Below are positions 46,198 to 54,643 of a stretch of DNA of 64,000 nt, piece after piece. Each line of letters begins with the position of its first letter. Position 1 is the first letter of the stretch. This DNA is from Paenibacillus lutrae. Its GTDB lineage: Bacteria > Bacillota > Bacilli > Paenibacillales > NBRC-103111. The translations under genes were made by a program, and so were the position numbers. The stretch covers positions 125,171 through 189,170 of the forward strand of contig NZ_RHLK01000008.1 in NCBI RefSeq assembly GCF_009757775.1, given 5' to 3'. Under the pieces are notes generated by a model. It did not search any database, had not been told where the DNA came from, and saw only the letters and a list, made by a program, of their open reading frames with translations.

Positions 46198-46400
46198 TTG
46201 TTTTGGGTATGTAATTATTCGCATGAAACCGGTAATACCGCTAAAATATTTATTTGTGTGAAAGGAGTTTTTGTATATAATTACCGTTAGAAACTATAAA
46301 TTGTAGTATAGGCATAGAGAAAATATAAATTGTTTTTTGATTTTTTTTGTTGTGATTTCGATTTATTTTAAACGTTCGTGTTAAGAAAGCAGGGACATAA

Positions 46401-46835
46401 ATGAAGAAAATTTTCTTATGTGTATTTGCTGCTTTTTTATTAATTTTATTGTTATTTTATAGGTATAATCAGTCGCAAATAACGACTATTAAATTTCATG
46501 AGAATATTTCAATAGAGAATGTAAGAATGGTGACAGTCGTGCATAAAGGAAAGGAAACAGAAATTCGTGATACGAATTTCATTTCTGAATGTTTACTTAC
46601 ATTAAGAAATTCTATTCAATTGGAAAAAAAGCCGAGTGATGACCGATGGGACCTTCTTGTTGAAATAGAAACAAATAATAATGGGGAATCATTGCATTTG
46701 TATTTTAAATTGCTGACCATGGAAGAGGGGTATTTTAACTATAATAACAGCGGAGAATATTATTCTATCCATAACAATAATAAATTAAAAATGATAAAAA
46801 AATTGGAGGAAAAAGGAGTGTTATTGTTTGACTAG
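46401..46835 (+). CDS. Hypothetical membrane-anchored/exported protein, 144 aa, AT-rich
   Basis: One N-terminal hydrophobic segment (FLCVFAAFLLILLLFY) is followed by a ~120-residue extracytoplasmic domain with no Cys lipobox. I recognise no family. GCAGGGA lies 7-10 bases before ATG 46401. Codon use is strikingly AT-rich (11 G/C in 46741-46800) against balanced neighbours, and the AT-rich stretch covers 46.2-46.85 kb, so the gene was probably acquired. A U-tailed hairpin follows. Confidence 0.7.
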   Translation: MKKIFLCVFAAFLLILLLFYRYNQSQITTIKFHENISIENVRMVTVVHKGKETEIRDTNFISECLLTLRNSIQLEKKPSDDRWDLLVEIETNNNGESLHLYFKLLTMEEGYFNYNNSGEYYSIHNNNKLKMIKKLEEKGVLLFD

Positions 46836-46907
46836 AATAATTATATTATAAAAATATAGCAATAAAAAAAACGGTGCCGGCAGCATCGTCTTTCGTGTAA
46901 AGCACAA

Positions 46908-46942
46908 AGTCCGTTTCCTTCCCCGGAAGCGGGCTTTTCTTA
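46908..46942 (+). terminator. Terminator after the AT-rich gene
   Basis: AGTCCGTTTCC pairs over 11 positions (with G-U pairs) to GGAAGCGGGCT around a 6 nt loop, followed by TTTCTTATT. Confidence 0.7.
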
Positions 46943-46981
46943 TTCGATTAGTTGAAACGGTGATACGATAAAGCGGATAAC

Positions 46982-47038
46982 TTAGACGTTATCGGCTTCG
47001 GTTTCTTCGAACGGCTCGCGGTCCTCATCATAATACAT
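46982..47038 (-). CDS. Possible 18-codon acidic peptide
   Basis: A minimal ORF (MYYDEDREPFEETEADNV) with a perfect AAGGAGG about 11 bases before the ATG and a TATAAT box on the same strand at 47083-47088. Eight of 18 residues are acidic. It lies beyond the cyd terminator, so it has its own transcript. Too short to classify; expression evidence would decide. Confidence 0.4.
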   Translation of the reverse strand: MYYDEDREPFEETEADNV

Positions 47039-47144
47039 TTATGCTCGCACCTCCTTGAACGATTAAGTTGGCTGCTGATACTATTATACCCGAGGATTGT
47101 TATCGGAATATGAAATCAGCGCCATGTATATGTTACCCCGTGAT

Positions 47145-47180
47145 AAAAAAATGAACCGGACTTGTTGAAGTCCGGTTCAT
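47145..47180 (-). terminator. Terminator of the cyd operon
   Basis: ATGAACCGGACTT (47151-47163) pairs perfectly over 13 bases with AAGTCCGGTTCAT (47168-47180) around a GTTG loop; on the minus strand TTTTTT follows. It lies 24 bases after the cydS stop. Confidence 0.93.
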
Positions 47181-47203
47181 GGGAATTGGTGGAAGCGGAG
47201 TGA

Positions 47204-47350
47204 CTAAGGCTTCTTCATAGCCCGTTCGCGCTGTGGCGTATCTTCGCCAGGCTCTGTGACTTCCCGCGCCCTGGGCGACCACAGGAATACAAACAGCAGG
47301 GAAAGCCCCACGACAATGGGCGGTGCGTACGTAATCAGGAAATAGTCCAT
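47204..47350 (-). CDS. cydS: Cytochrome bd small subunit CydS
   Basis: A 48-residue single-helix membrane protein beginning MDYFLITYAPPIVVGLSLLF. The YAP-then-hydrophobic pattern matches CydS of Geobacillus bd oxidase (33 aa), which sits beside the hemes and blocks oxygen access in that structure. This version has a longer, charged C-terminal tail (TEPGEDTPQRERAMKKP). AAAGGATG lies 7-8 bases before ATG 47350, and the gene begins 6 bases after the cydB stop, ahead of the operon terminator. A longer overlapping ORF in another frame is not the gene. Confidence 0.8.
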   Translation of the reverse strand: MDYFLITYAPPIVVGLSLLFVFLWSPRAREVTEPGEDTPQRERAMKKP

Positions 47351-47356
47351 CGGTAT

Positions 47357-48382
47357 TCATCCTTTCTTCTTGGATTTGCCCTGCACATATTCCGCATCGA
47401 ACAGGAAGAGCCTCATGAGCAGGATCAGGGAAGGAACCAGAATGAGTAAGCCTGCGATAAAAGCGGTCACGAGCGCTGTACCCATCGTCTGATTCGTGAA
47501 GTTCTCGTGGATGGAGATGTACGGATACAGAATGTACGGAAGATGGGAAGCCCCGTAGCCGAAGAAAGCAAAGCCAAACTGCAGCATGACGGCCACGAAG
47601 GCTAGGCCGAGGTTACGTTTCTTCCACACGCTGTATACGGCAACCAGGAAGAAAAGGAGCGAGAGAATGAACATCCACGACAGATCCAGCATATTGGCAA
47701 AATGCTCCGGATTGTGCTTGGCTATGGCGAAGAACGCAAGCATACTCGCCAGAATGGTCGGAATGCTCCAGAAGAGCGCGTAGCCGCGGACGATTTCGAA
47801 TGCCGCCTCGTCGCGGGCCTTGTGCGCATAGTACGACAGGAACATGGCTGAGATATACAAGACGCTCACTATGGCCAGCAGAACGACAGACCAGGTGTAG
47901 ACACTCCCGAACAAGGCGTTCCAGTCGAGTGTAATTGTGCCCGCATTCTCCACAATGATCCCGCCTTCCGATATGGCAAGAACAGTCGATAAGGCGGCCG
48001 GAATCAGCAGTCCCGTAGCTCCGTAGATCAGCATGTACCACTTGTTGTCCTTGGAGCCGTACGTGCTGAACGCATAATACGAGCCGCGGAAGGCGAGCAG
48101 AATTAATGCGATCGATCCGGGGACAAGCAGCGCTGTCCCGTAATAGCGGGCGGTTTCCGGGAAGAAGCCGACGAGTCCGATGTAGAAGAAGATCAGAAAG
48201 ACGTTCGTCACTTCCCACACCGGAGACAAGTAGCGCTCGATAATCCGGTGTGTGATGTTCTTGCTGCCGCTGATGACGGAATAATAGCTGAAAAATCCGG
48301 CCCCGAAATCAATGGAAGCGACAATGAGATAACCGAACAGAAAAATCCAGAGTACCGTGATGCCAAGCAGTTCTATACTCAT
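47357..48382 (-). CDS. cydB: Cytochrome bd ubiquinol/menaquinol oxidase subunit II
   Basis: A 341-residue membrane subunit with about eight helices and the family start LLGITVLWIFLFGYLIVASIDFGAGFF. It supports CydA in reducing O2 to water. Its ATG overlaps the cydA stop (ATGA), indicating translational coupling. The short length and sequence style match the Bacillus/CIO-like branch. Confidence 0.93.
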   Translation of the reverse strand: MSIELLGITVLWIFLFGYLIVASIDFGAGFFSYYSVISGSKNITHRIIERYLSPVWEVTNVFLIFFYIGLVGFFPETARYYGTALLVPGSIALILLAFRGSYYAFSTYGSKDNKWYMLIYGATGLLIPAALSTVLAISEGGIIVENAGTITLDWNALFGSVYTWSVVLLAIVSVLYISAMFLSYYAHKARDEAAFEIVRGYALFWSIPTILASMLAFFAIAKHNPEHFANMLDLSWMFILSLLFFLVAVYSVWKKRNLGLAFVAVMLQFGFAFFGYGASHLPYILYPYISIHENFTNQTMGTALVTAFIAGLLILVPSLILLMRLFLFDAEYVQGKSKKKG

Positions 48383-49734
48383 TTAAGCGGCCCCCTTTTC
48401 TCCAGAACACCGAAGGCGATGAGTTCATCTGCCACATCGTTGTTGCGGAACAGCTTGGAGAGCACTTTCACGGCGGTGAAAGCAAGGATCAGGTAGAGCA
48501 GGCAGAACAGCAGCAGCATCTTATCGACGTGCATAGAGGTGGTCGCGGCATCGGCTACCTTCATGTAGCCGCGCAGAATCCACGGCTGCCGGCCGACCTC
48601 GGCATAGAACCAGCCGAGCCAGATGCCGAGCATGGACAGCGGCCCGCACGCAACGATCGTCCGCAGCAGCCAGCGCGGCAAGGGCTTGGCGGCCCGTTTG
48701 CGGCGGCTCATCCACATGTATACGAGCGCTGCCAAGATCGTGAACGAACCGATGGCTACCATGCCGTCGAAGAAATAGTGCACGTACAGCGGCGGCTCCA
48801 GCTCATCGTCGATCTGATCGAGCCCCTTCACCTCGTAGCCGGGCGTGCTTCCTGCAAGTATGCTGAGGGCGTAAGGAATTTTGATCGCATATTTGACTTC
48901 GTTGTCTTCGGTCAGGATACCGCCGAACAGAAGCGGAGCCTTCTCCTGCGTCTCGAAGTGCCATTCGGCTGCGGCCAATTTCTCCGGCTGGTATTCCGCA
49001 AGGAATTTACCGGACAAGTCGCCGATGGCCGCAGTGGCGAGCGCGAAGACGAGACCGGCCGTCATGGTCAGCTTCAGCGCCTTCTTGGCGTAGAGCCGGT
49101 CGCCCTTGCGCCGCAGCAGCGAGAAGGCCGCGATCGCCGCGAGAATAAAGGCACTGGTCATATAGGAAGAGGCCAGTACGTGTGACACCTTGGTCGGTGT
49201 CGACGGGTTGAACATGGCCGCGAGGGGATCAACGTTCGTGATGACGCCGTTCTCCAGGGTGAATCCCTGCGGTGTATTCATAAACGCGTTCACTGTGGTG
49301 ATGAAAAAAGCGGAAGCCGAAGCTCCAATGGCAACGGGTATAAGCAGCATCAAGTGTCTTTTCGGCTTGAAGCGGTCCCATGTATATAAATAAATGCCGA
49401 GGAAAATTGCCTCTACGAAGAAAGCGAAGGTCTCCATAAAGAGCGGAAGCGCAATGGCCTGCCCCGCAATTTCCATGAAACTCGGCCACAGCAGACTGAG
49501 CTGGAGGCCGATAGCCGTGCCGGTCACCACACCGATGGCAACGGTAATGACGAATCCCCGGGCCCAGCGGCGGGCCAGCAGAGAGTAGTAGCGGTCATTG
49601 CGCCGGATTCCCGTCCATTCCGCCAAGGCGATCATAACGGGAACGCCGACACCGATCGTTGCAAAAATGATATGGAATGCCAGTGTCAGCTCCGTCAGAT
49701 AACGGCTGTACAGCACCGGATCATAATCGAACAT
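48379..49734 (-). CDS. cydA: Cytochrome bd ubiquinol/menaquinol oxidase subunit I
   Basis: A 451-residue subunit carrying the three hemes. Visible are the N-terminal heme ligand His in ELTLAFHIIFATIGV, the GRQPW motif in GWFYAEVGRQPWILRG and a short Q-loop, characteristic of Firmicutes. It lacks the long E. coli type Q-loop insert. GAGGAG lies about 11 bases before ATG 49734. A short peptide gene and a Rex-like operator lie upstream, consistent with induction at low oxygen. Confidence 0.95.
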   Translation of the reverse strand: MFDYDPVLYSRYLTELTLAFHIIFATIGVGVPVMIALAEWTGIRRNDRYYSLLARRWARGFVITVAIGVVTGTAIGLQLSLLWPSFMEIAGQAIALPLFMETFAFFVEAIFLGIYLYTWDRFKPKRHLMLLIPVAIGASASAFFITTVNAFMNTPQGFTLENGVITNVDPLAAMFNPSTPTKVSHVLASSYMTSAFILAAIAAFSLLRRKGDRLYAKKALKLTMTAGLVFALATAAIGDLSGKFLAEYQPEKLAAAEWHFETQEKAPLLFGGILTEDNEVKYAIKIPYALSILAGSTPGYEVKGLDQIDDELEPPLYVHYFFDGMVAIGSFTILAALVYMWMSRRKRAAKPLPRWLLRTIVACGPLSMLGIWLGWFYAEVGRQPWILRGYMKVADAATTSMHVDKMLLLFCLLYLILAFTAVKVLSKLFRNNDVADELIAFGVLEKRGPLK

Positions 49735-49863
49735 AATAGTGTCAACTCCTCATGGTAGTACTTTAGTAGAATACGCAGGCTGGATGAGGCATCCGTGCAG
49801 CCAATGCAGCGGGCTGCTTTCAATCGCAGGACTCGTCATCTCAGCCGATACTGTTTGGTAACG

Positions 49864-49968
49864 TTAGCTGAATAGTCTTCTGAGAAAAGAGATCAGCATG
49901 ATCGCAGCCACTGCGAACATCAGAATCATGAGATTCTTCTCGTGCTTTTTGAATGGAGTCATTGTCAT
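49864..49968 (-). CDS. Small membrane peptide upstream of cydA, 34 aa
   Basis: A 34-codon ORF encoding MTMTPFKKHEKNLMILMF, a hydrophobic helix (MFAVAAIMLISFL) and a basic end RRLFS. AAGGGGGAAGG lies immediately before ATG 49968. It is on the same strand as cydA, 129 bases ahead, behind the Rex-like site, so it is likely the first gene of the cyd operon. It is not CydS-like in sequence; function unknown. Confidence 0.55.
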   Translation of the reverse strand: MTMTPFKKHEKNLMILMFAVAAIMLISFLRRLFS

Positions 49969-50046
49969 CGCCTTCCCCCTTGGTTCATACGAGAACAGAA
50001 TTTGGATGGAAATAAAAAAACCTTCTAACACTAGAATACATCTTGT

Positions 50047-50064
50047 ATGTGATTATTTTCACAA
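50047..50064 (-). promoter_or_regulatory. Rex-like operator upstream of the cyd operon
   Basis: ATGTGATTATTTTCACAA closely matches the Rex consensus TTGTGAA-N4-TTCACAA (right half perfect, left half with two differences). Rex represses cytochrome bd and fermentation genes until NADH rises. It lies ~80 bases ahead of the first small ORF of the cyd unit. Confidence 0.6.
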
Positions 50065-50178
50065 TATATGTGATGGATCGTTGACAAACGGGTGAAGAAA
50101 GCTTGAATAAACCTTGACAACAATTTGACAGCTGCGAATAAGGAAGCTGTTCGTGTTTCAGGGCCGATAACAGGCATA

Positions 50179-50201
50179 CAAAAAAAGGAGCAGGAGCTCC
50201 C
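50179..50201 (-). terminator. Terminator of the GGDEF-EAL gene
   Basis: GGAGC and GCTCC (extended by one G-U/C pair) form a short stem with an AGGA loop; on the minus strand TTTTTTTT follows. It lies about 55 bases after the stop. Confidence 0.65.
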
Positions 50202-50256
50202 TTTCTATCAGTAGCTTATTCAAATTAGGAATCAGGCACGCCGTATGTAAAGCCCG

Positions 50257-52428
50257 TCACGTCAGCTGATTTTTGCCGGTGGAGGCAAACTTCATGGGTG
50301 AATGAAGCTGAAGAGAATGGACCGGCAGCGGCCGGCTGAAGAAGTAACCTTGTCCTTCGTTGCACTTTTCTTCGATCAGATACTCCCACTGGACTTCATT
50401 CTCAATGCCTTCCGCGACGACGTTCATGTTCAGGCTGTGAGCCAGCGAGATGATAGCGGATGCGATCCGTTTGCCGTTCAAGTCACGATTGATATCATCA
50501 ATAAAGCTGCGATCGATTTTGACCTTATCGAACGGGTACTGCCGCAGATAGCTCAAAGAGGTATACCCGGTGCCGAAATCATCAATGGAGATAAAAACCC
50601 CCGCCTGCTTCAGCTTCATTAAGCTTTCATTGATTAATTCCACATCATCGAGCAAGATGCTTTCGGTAATTTCAAGCTCCAGCCATTTGGAAGCGAGATT
50701 CGTCGTACCGAGGATTTCAATGACGGAATCCACGAACTTCTCATGCTGCAGCTGTTTGGTCGAAATGTTCACGGCTACCTTAAAAGGCGGCACATCGGAA
50801 TCCTGCCAAAGCTTGGCCTGCTGGCAGGCGGTGTGCAGAACCCAGGAGCCGATGGTAATAATCTGCCCGCTTTCTTCCGCAACAGGGATAAAGTCACTTG
50901 GCGGAACAAGCCCGAGTTCGGGATGCTTCCAGCGGATGAGCGCTTCCATGGCTGTAATCTGCTCGGTTTTCAAATCAATGATGGGCTGATAAAAAAGTTC
51001 CAGTTCATTCTTTTCAATCGCGAATTTGAGATCGCGCTCAATTGTCAGTTTGTAGGACGCGTTCTGATCCATTTCTTCCGAATAAATCGTATATCTCGTT
51101 TTACGGAATTTTTTGGTGTAATACATAGCGGTATCGGCATTGCGGATGAGTTCATGCACGGTATTCTCCCGTCCTTTGCCGAAGGCGATCCCAATGCTCG
51201 CCGTAACGGTTACCGAGTGACCCTCAACCTGAAAGGGCTCTGCCAGCAGGTCGATAATCGCTTCGGCAGTCTGCTGGGCTTCTTCTCTGCATGTTTCGGG
51301 TACAAGGATGGTGAATTCATCGCCGGCCAGGCGGCTGAACGTATCTGTCGGTTTCAGCACTTGCGAGAGCCGCGCCGCCACCATTTTGAGAAACTCATCC
51401 CCCAGGTGATGGCCTAACGAATCATTAATGAGCTTGAAACGGTCCAGATCGAGGAACAAGACGGCAAACTGTTTGCGGTCTTCTTTGGAATAATTCATTA
51501 ACTGCCCCAGCCGGTCCTCGAACAGCTTCCGGTTCGGAAGGCCCGTAAGCGGATCATAGAAAGCGAATTGTTCCATCTGCTTATCATACAGAATCCGCTG
51601 GGTAATATCTCGGGCCAGTCCGTATGTACCCGTGATTACACCGCCTACTTTCATTGGAAAATGGGTGGCGTTCAGGTGAATAGGCGTGCCGTCCTTCTTG
51701 GTGATCACAAGATCCCCGCTGCTCGGTATGCCGTTCTTCGCATCATTGAAATGTTTGATCGCTTCGGGCAGATCCTCGGGGTGGATGAGGGGAGCAAATG
51801 ACATGTTCAGCAATTCTTCTGTCGTGTAGCCGGTAATTACTTCACTTGCGGGATTCGCACTGAGAAAATTCCCCTCGTCATCGAAGGAGAAGATGGCATC
51901 CGGGCTGTTGTAGAAAAGAGATTTGTACTGCTCGCTGCTCTCCAGGAGCTTCTGCTGCGTCAGTACCCGCTCGGTTATATCGATCACACTCCCGAACAAG
52001 ACCGTTCTTCCTTCTATCTCCGCGGCCGAGGCATGAATTTCGGTATAGAGCAGACTGCCGTCCTTGTGGAACTTCCGCAGTGTATACTGCTCGCCCGCCG
52101 GTTCGCCTGCTCTCCGGCTCTTTATTCTTTGCTGGATCATCGCAAAATCATCCGGATGAATGATCTGCTCCAGCGTTACACTTCCGTCGGTCAATTCCGG
52201 TGCCGTATATCCGAGTAATTTGGAATAATAACTGTTTACATAATTGTAGTGCTTTCCTTGCAGAATATAAATCCCGATCGGTGCATTATTAAAAAGAGTC
52301 TGGAACAAGGTTTGATAAAAGGGAAGCAGCGATTGATTGTTATCGGTTATCATGGACATTTGATTTAAAAAATAGCGTAAAGAATCAGAATCGGTGTCAG
52401 GTGTACTCGTCTTCTCTGTGGTTCCCAT
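50257..52428 (-). CDS. PAS-PAS-GGDEF-EAL cyclic-di-GMP protein
   Basis: A 723-residue cytoplasmic protein. Two PAS sensors (~45-160, ~165-285) precede a GGDEF domain (~295-455) whose motif reads AGDEF (RLAGDEFTILVPE) and an EAL domain (~470-715) with intact EALIRWKHPE, VNISTKQL, LEITESI, DDFGTGYTSLSYL and KVKID. The EAL residues suggest an active c-di-GMP phosphodiesterase; AGDEF can be active but is less certain, so the cyclase may be regulatory. GGGAG precedes ATG 52428. Confidence 0.93.
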   Translation of the reverse strand: MGTTEKTSTPDTDSDSLRYFLNQMSMITDNNQSLLPFYQTLFQTLFNNAPIGIYILQGKHYNYVNSYYSKLLGYTAPELTDGSVTLEQIIHPDDFAMIQQRIKSRRAGEPAGEQYTLRKFHKDGSLLYTEIHASAAEIEGRTVLFGSVIDITERVLTQQKLLESSEQYKSLFYNSPDAIFSFDDEGNFLSANPASEVITGYTTEELLNMSFAPLIHPEDLPEAIKHFNDAKNGIPSSGDLVITKKDGTPIHLNATHFPMKVGGVITGTYGLARDITQRILYDKQMEQFAFYDPLTGLPNRKLFEDRLGQLMNYSKEDRKQFAVLFLDLDRFKLINDSLGHHLGDEFLKMVAARLSQVLKPTDTFSRLAGDEFTILVPETCREEAQQTAEAIIDLLAEPFQVEGHSVTVTASIGIAFGKGRENTVHELIRNADTAMYYTKKFRKTRYTIYSEEMDQNASYKLTIERDLKFAIEKNELELFYQPIIDLKTEQITAMEALIRWKHPELGLVPPSDFIPVAEESGQIITIGSWVLHTACQQAKLWQDSDVPPFKVAVNISTKQLQHEKFVDSVIEILGTTNLASKWLELEITESILLDDVELINESLMKLKQAGVFISIDDFGTGYTSLSYLRQYPFDKVKIDRSFIDDINRDLNGKRIASAIISLAHSLNMNVVAEGIENEVQWEYLIEEKCNEGQGYFFSRPLPVHSLQLHSPMKFASTGKNQLT

Positions 52429-52689
52429 TCAAAACAACTCCCAGATAGAGATGGTAAAGAGAATATTAAATCCTTATTTTCTTTTTATCGGATATTTCTG
52501 CAGAAATAATGACTGTTTATAGGTCTAAAGTCGTAAAAATCTTTGAATCATTCCATTTCAATAAAAAACCATAGTCGTGGGAACCGATAAGTAAGGGAGT
52601 GTGATCTTTTTGCGAATAATTGGCAAATAGGTGTCTGTCCTAGTTCGGCTGGAGCATGAAAGAGATAAGCTGCAATAGAAGGTAAATAG
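52429..52689. other. Intergenic region upstream of the GGDEF-EAL gene
   Basis: About 260 AT-rich bases containing the presumed promoter of the minus-strand GGDEF-EAL gene. No ORF with a ribosome site or repeat stands out. Confidence 0.4.
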
Positions 52690-52736
52690 AATAGCAGCGG
52701 TCACTTGTGTTCTGAGCACAAGTGACCGCTGCTATT
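52690..52736 (-). terminator. Terminator of the YesM/YesN-type operon
   Basis: A perfect 20 bp stem (AATAGCAGCGGTCACTTGTG and its complement 52717-52736) with a 7 nt loop. On the minus strand it is followed by CTATTT; it lies ~87 bases after the kinase stop. Confidence 0.8.
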
Positions 52737-52822
52737 TAATGGTATTCGGAAACGAGCGTTCCTATGTATGTAAACGAAAGGCCCGCATAAGCATAGATGC
52801 TGACAAGGTGCTGTCCTTCGGC

Positions 52823-54643
52823 TTACTGTCCGCCCGGCAGCCGGATGCTGACCGCCGTACCTTCACCGTGGGTGCTGTCCACCGTCAGACCGTAAGCTTC
52901 GCCGAAGTAGAAGTGGATGCGGTCGTGTACGTTTTTGATCCCGATGTGCCGCTGATCCAGCGTGTCCGAAGGCAGCTTCAGCCGCTCGCGCAGCTTCTCC
53001 AGCTCGTCGGCACTCATGCCCGCCCCGTCATCCCGGACGGTGATGACCAGTTCTTGACCGGAAAGCGTGGCGCCGATCTCGAGCAGCCCCGGACCGGATT
53101 TGCGTTCCAGTCCGTGGACGATGGCGTTCTCGACCAGCGGTTGGAGCGAGAAATGCATCACTTCCGCGGATTCGCTTCCCGGGTCCAGATTTTCGACGTA
53201 CCGGATTTTGTCGCCGAAGCGCATCTGCTGAACCGTGACATAGAGGCGGATGTGATCCAACTCCTCCCGCAGAGTAACGGTTTCTTTGCCGGTCTGGATA
53301 TGAATGCGGAACAGCTTGCCGAGGATGCCTACCATTTCCGAGATGTCCCGCTGACCGTTGATAACGGCTTTCATTTGAATCGTTTCCAGGGCGTTGGCGA
53401 GAAAATGGGGATTGATCTGGCTTTTCAGCGCTCCGTATTGGGCGATTTTTTGCTGGGCTTTCGCCATGGAAGAACGCTCGATATAATTTTGGAGTTCTTC
53501 CACCATTTTATGAATCCCCTGATAAAGCACCCCGAATTCATCCTGACGCCTGCTGCTCAGATTCACATCGAAGCGGCCCATGCCGACGAGCTTAACCTGG
53601 CGGGTAAGTTTGATGATCGGCTTCGTGACGCGGTTGTACAGCAGGATCATGAACAGTACGGCAGTCCCGAGCGAAGCGAGAGCCAGCCCCAGAATGAGGT
53701 TGCCGAGCAGACCGGCGGGCTTTGTCATTTCTTTTTCCTCGATGGATTGAATGACCTTCCAGTCCGAATAAGGCGACGTGAGGAAATGAATGTACGATTT
53801 TTTGCCCGAAATAGGCGCGTAAAAGCTGCCCGTGCGTTCTTTCAGAACGGTTTCGATTATTCCGGTGTCCAGCTTGTAGACGCTGCTTGGGTCCATCTGG
53901 TTGTTGGCGGAGGAATAAACGATCCCCCCGTCGCTGTCGATGATGACAAAGTTGCGCATGCTCGTCTCTGAAAGTTTCAAAATCTCCCGCAGCGAATCCA
54001 GGCGGATGTCCACCAGCATGACGCCGAGCTGCTGCTTGCTTCCGACCTTGTTAATAACCCGGGCGATGGAGATGACGGGCTCGTGCACGTTCTTCCGGTG
54101 AAACGGGGGATGGGTGCCGAACAGCACGACCCCGCCGTTATGCTGGAGGGTCTGGATGTACCACGGCTCCTTCGTAAAATCACCAGAGGTATAATCGGCC
54201 CGGTTAAAATCGGCGGAGTAGAAAACGCGGTTTCCCGCATAAATGCGGATGCTGTCCACGTTCTTGATCGTCATTTCGATTGAGCTGATAAACGTTTCGA
54301 TTACGCTCCGGTACTGGAATTGCATATCTTGACTGTTTTCTTCCTGATGGTAGGTGTAGTTTTCCAGGGCGTTCTGAAGCTGGGCGTCGAGTTGGGCGTT
54401 GAGCGTCCCTTTCTCAATACTCTGCAAATACTGGTCGATATTAAAGGAAAGGTTGTTCAGGATCAGGTTGGAGCTCGTCTGATACTCCGTCTTCACGGCT
54501 TTGAAGGAAAACATATATATGATTCCCGACATGATCAGAAGCGGCAGGGTAACGGTCAAGATCATGAGCAGGAAAATCTGGTGATTCACATGCCTCATAC
54601 GGGTAAACTTCACGTTCGGCTTTCTTAACTTCACGGCACTCAC
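52823..54643 (-). CDS. YesM-type sensor histidine kinase
   Basis: A 606-residue membrane kinase: TM1 (~20-45), extracellular Cache-type sensor (~50-310), TM2 (~312-335), HAMP (~335-385), His_kinase domain with His413 in KSQINPHFLANALETIQMK, and a HATPase with PLVENAIVHGL and VTVRDDGAGMS. GTG 54643 overlaps the response-regulator stop by 4 bases. The pair stands just upstream of and divergent to the sialic-acid ABC operon, as YesMN-type systems usually sit beside the transporter they control. Confidence 0.92.
   Translation of the reverse strand: MSAVKLRKPNVKFTRMRHVNHQIFLLMILTVTLPLLIMSGIIYMFSFKAVKTEYQTSSNLILNNLSFNIDQYLQSIEKGTLNAQLDAQLQNALENYTYHQEENSQDMQFQYRSVIETFISSIEMTIKNVDSIRIYAGNRVFYSADFNRADYTSGDFTKEPWYIQTLQHNGGVVLFGTHPPFHRKNVHEPVISIARVINKVGSKQQLGVMLVDIRLDSLREILKLSETSMRNFVIIDSDGGIVYSSANNQMDPSSVYKLDTGIIETVLKERTGSFYAPISGKKSYIHFLTSPYSDWKVIQSIEEKEMTKPAGLLGNLILGLALASLGTAVLFMILLYNRVTKPIIKLTRQVKLVGMGRFDVNLSSRRQDEFGVLYQGIHKMVEELQNYIERSSMAKAQQKIAQYGALKSQINPHFLANALETIQMKAVINGQRDISEMVGILGKLFRIHIQTGKETVTLREELDHIRLYVTVQQMRFGDKIRYVENLDPGSESAEVMHFSLQPLVENAIVHGLERKSGPGLLEIGATLSGQELVITVRDDGAGMSADELEKLRERLKLPSDTLDQRHIGIKNVHDRIHFYFGEAYGLTVDSTHGEGTAVSIRLPGGQ

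Noticed and set aside
47133-47360. 75-codon minus-strand ORF after cydB
   Set aside because: It is in a different frame from CydS, runs into the terminator and has low-quality composition.
49898-50095. 65-codon + strand ORF
   Set aside because: Lies opposite the 34-codon cyd leader peptide and operator, with no ribosome site.
52739-53971. 410-codon + strand ORF
   Set aside because: Shadow of the YesM-type kinase on the other strand.
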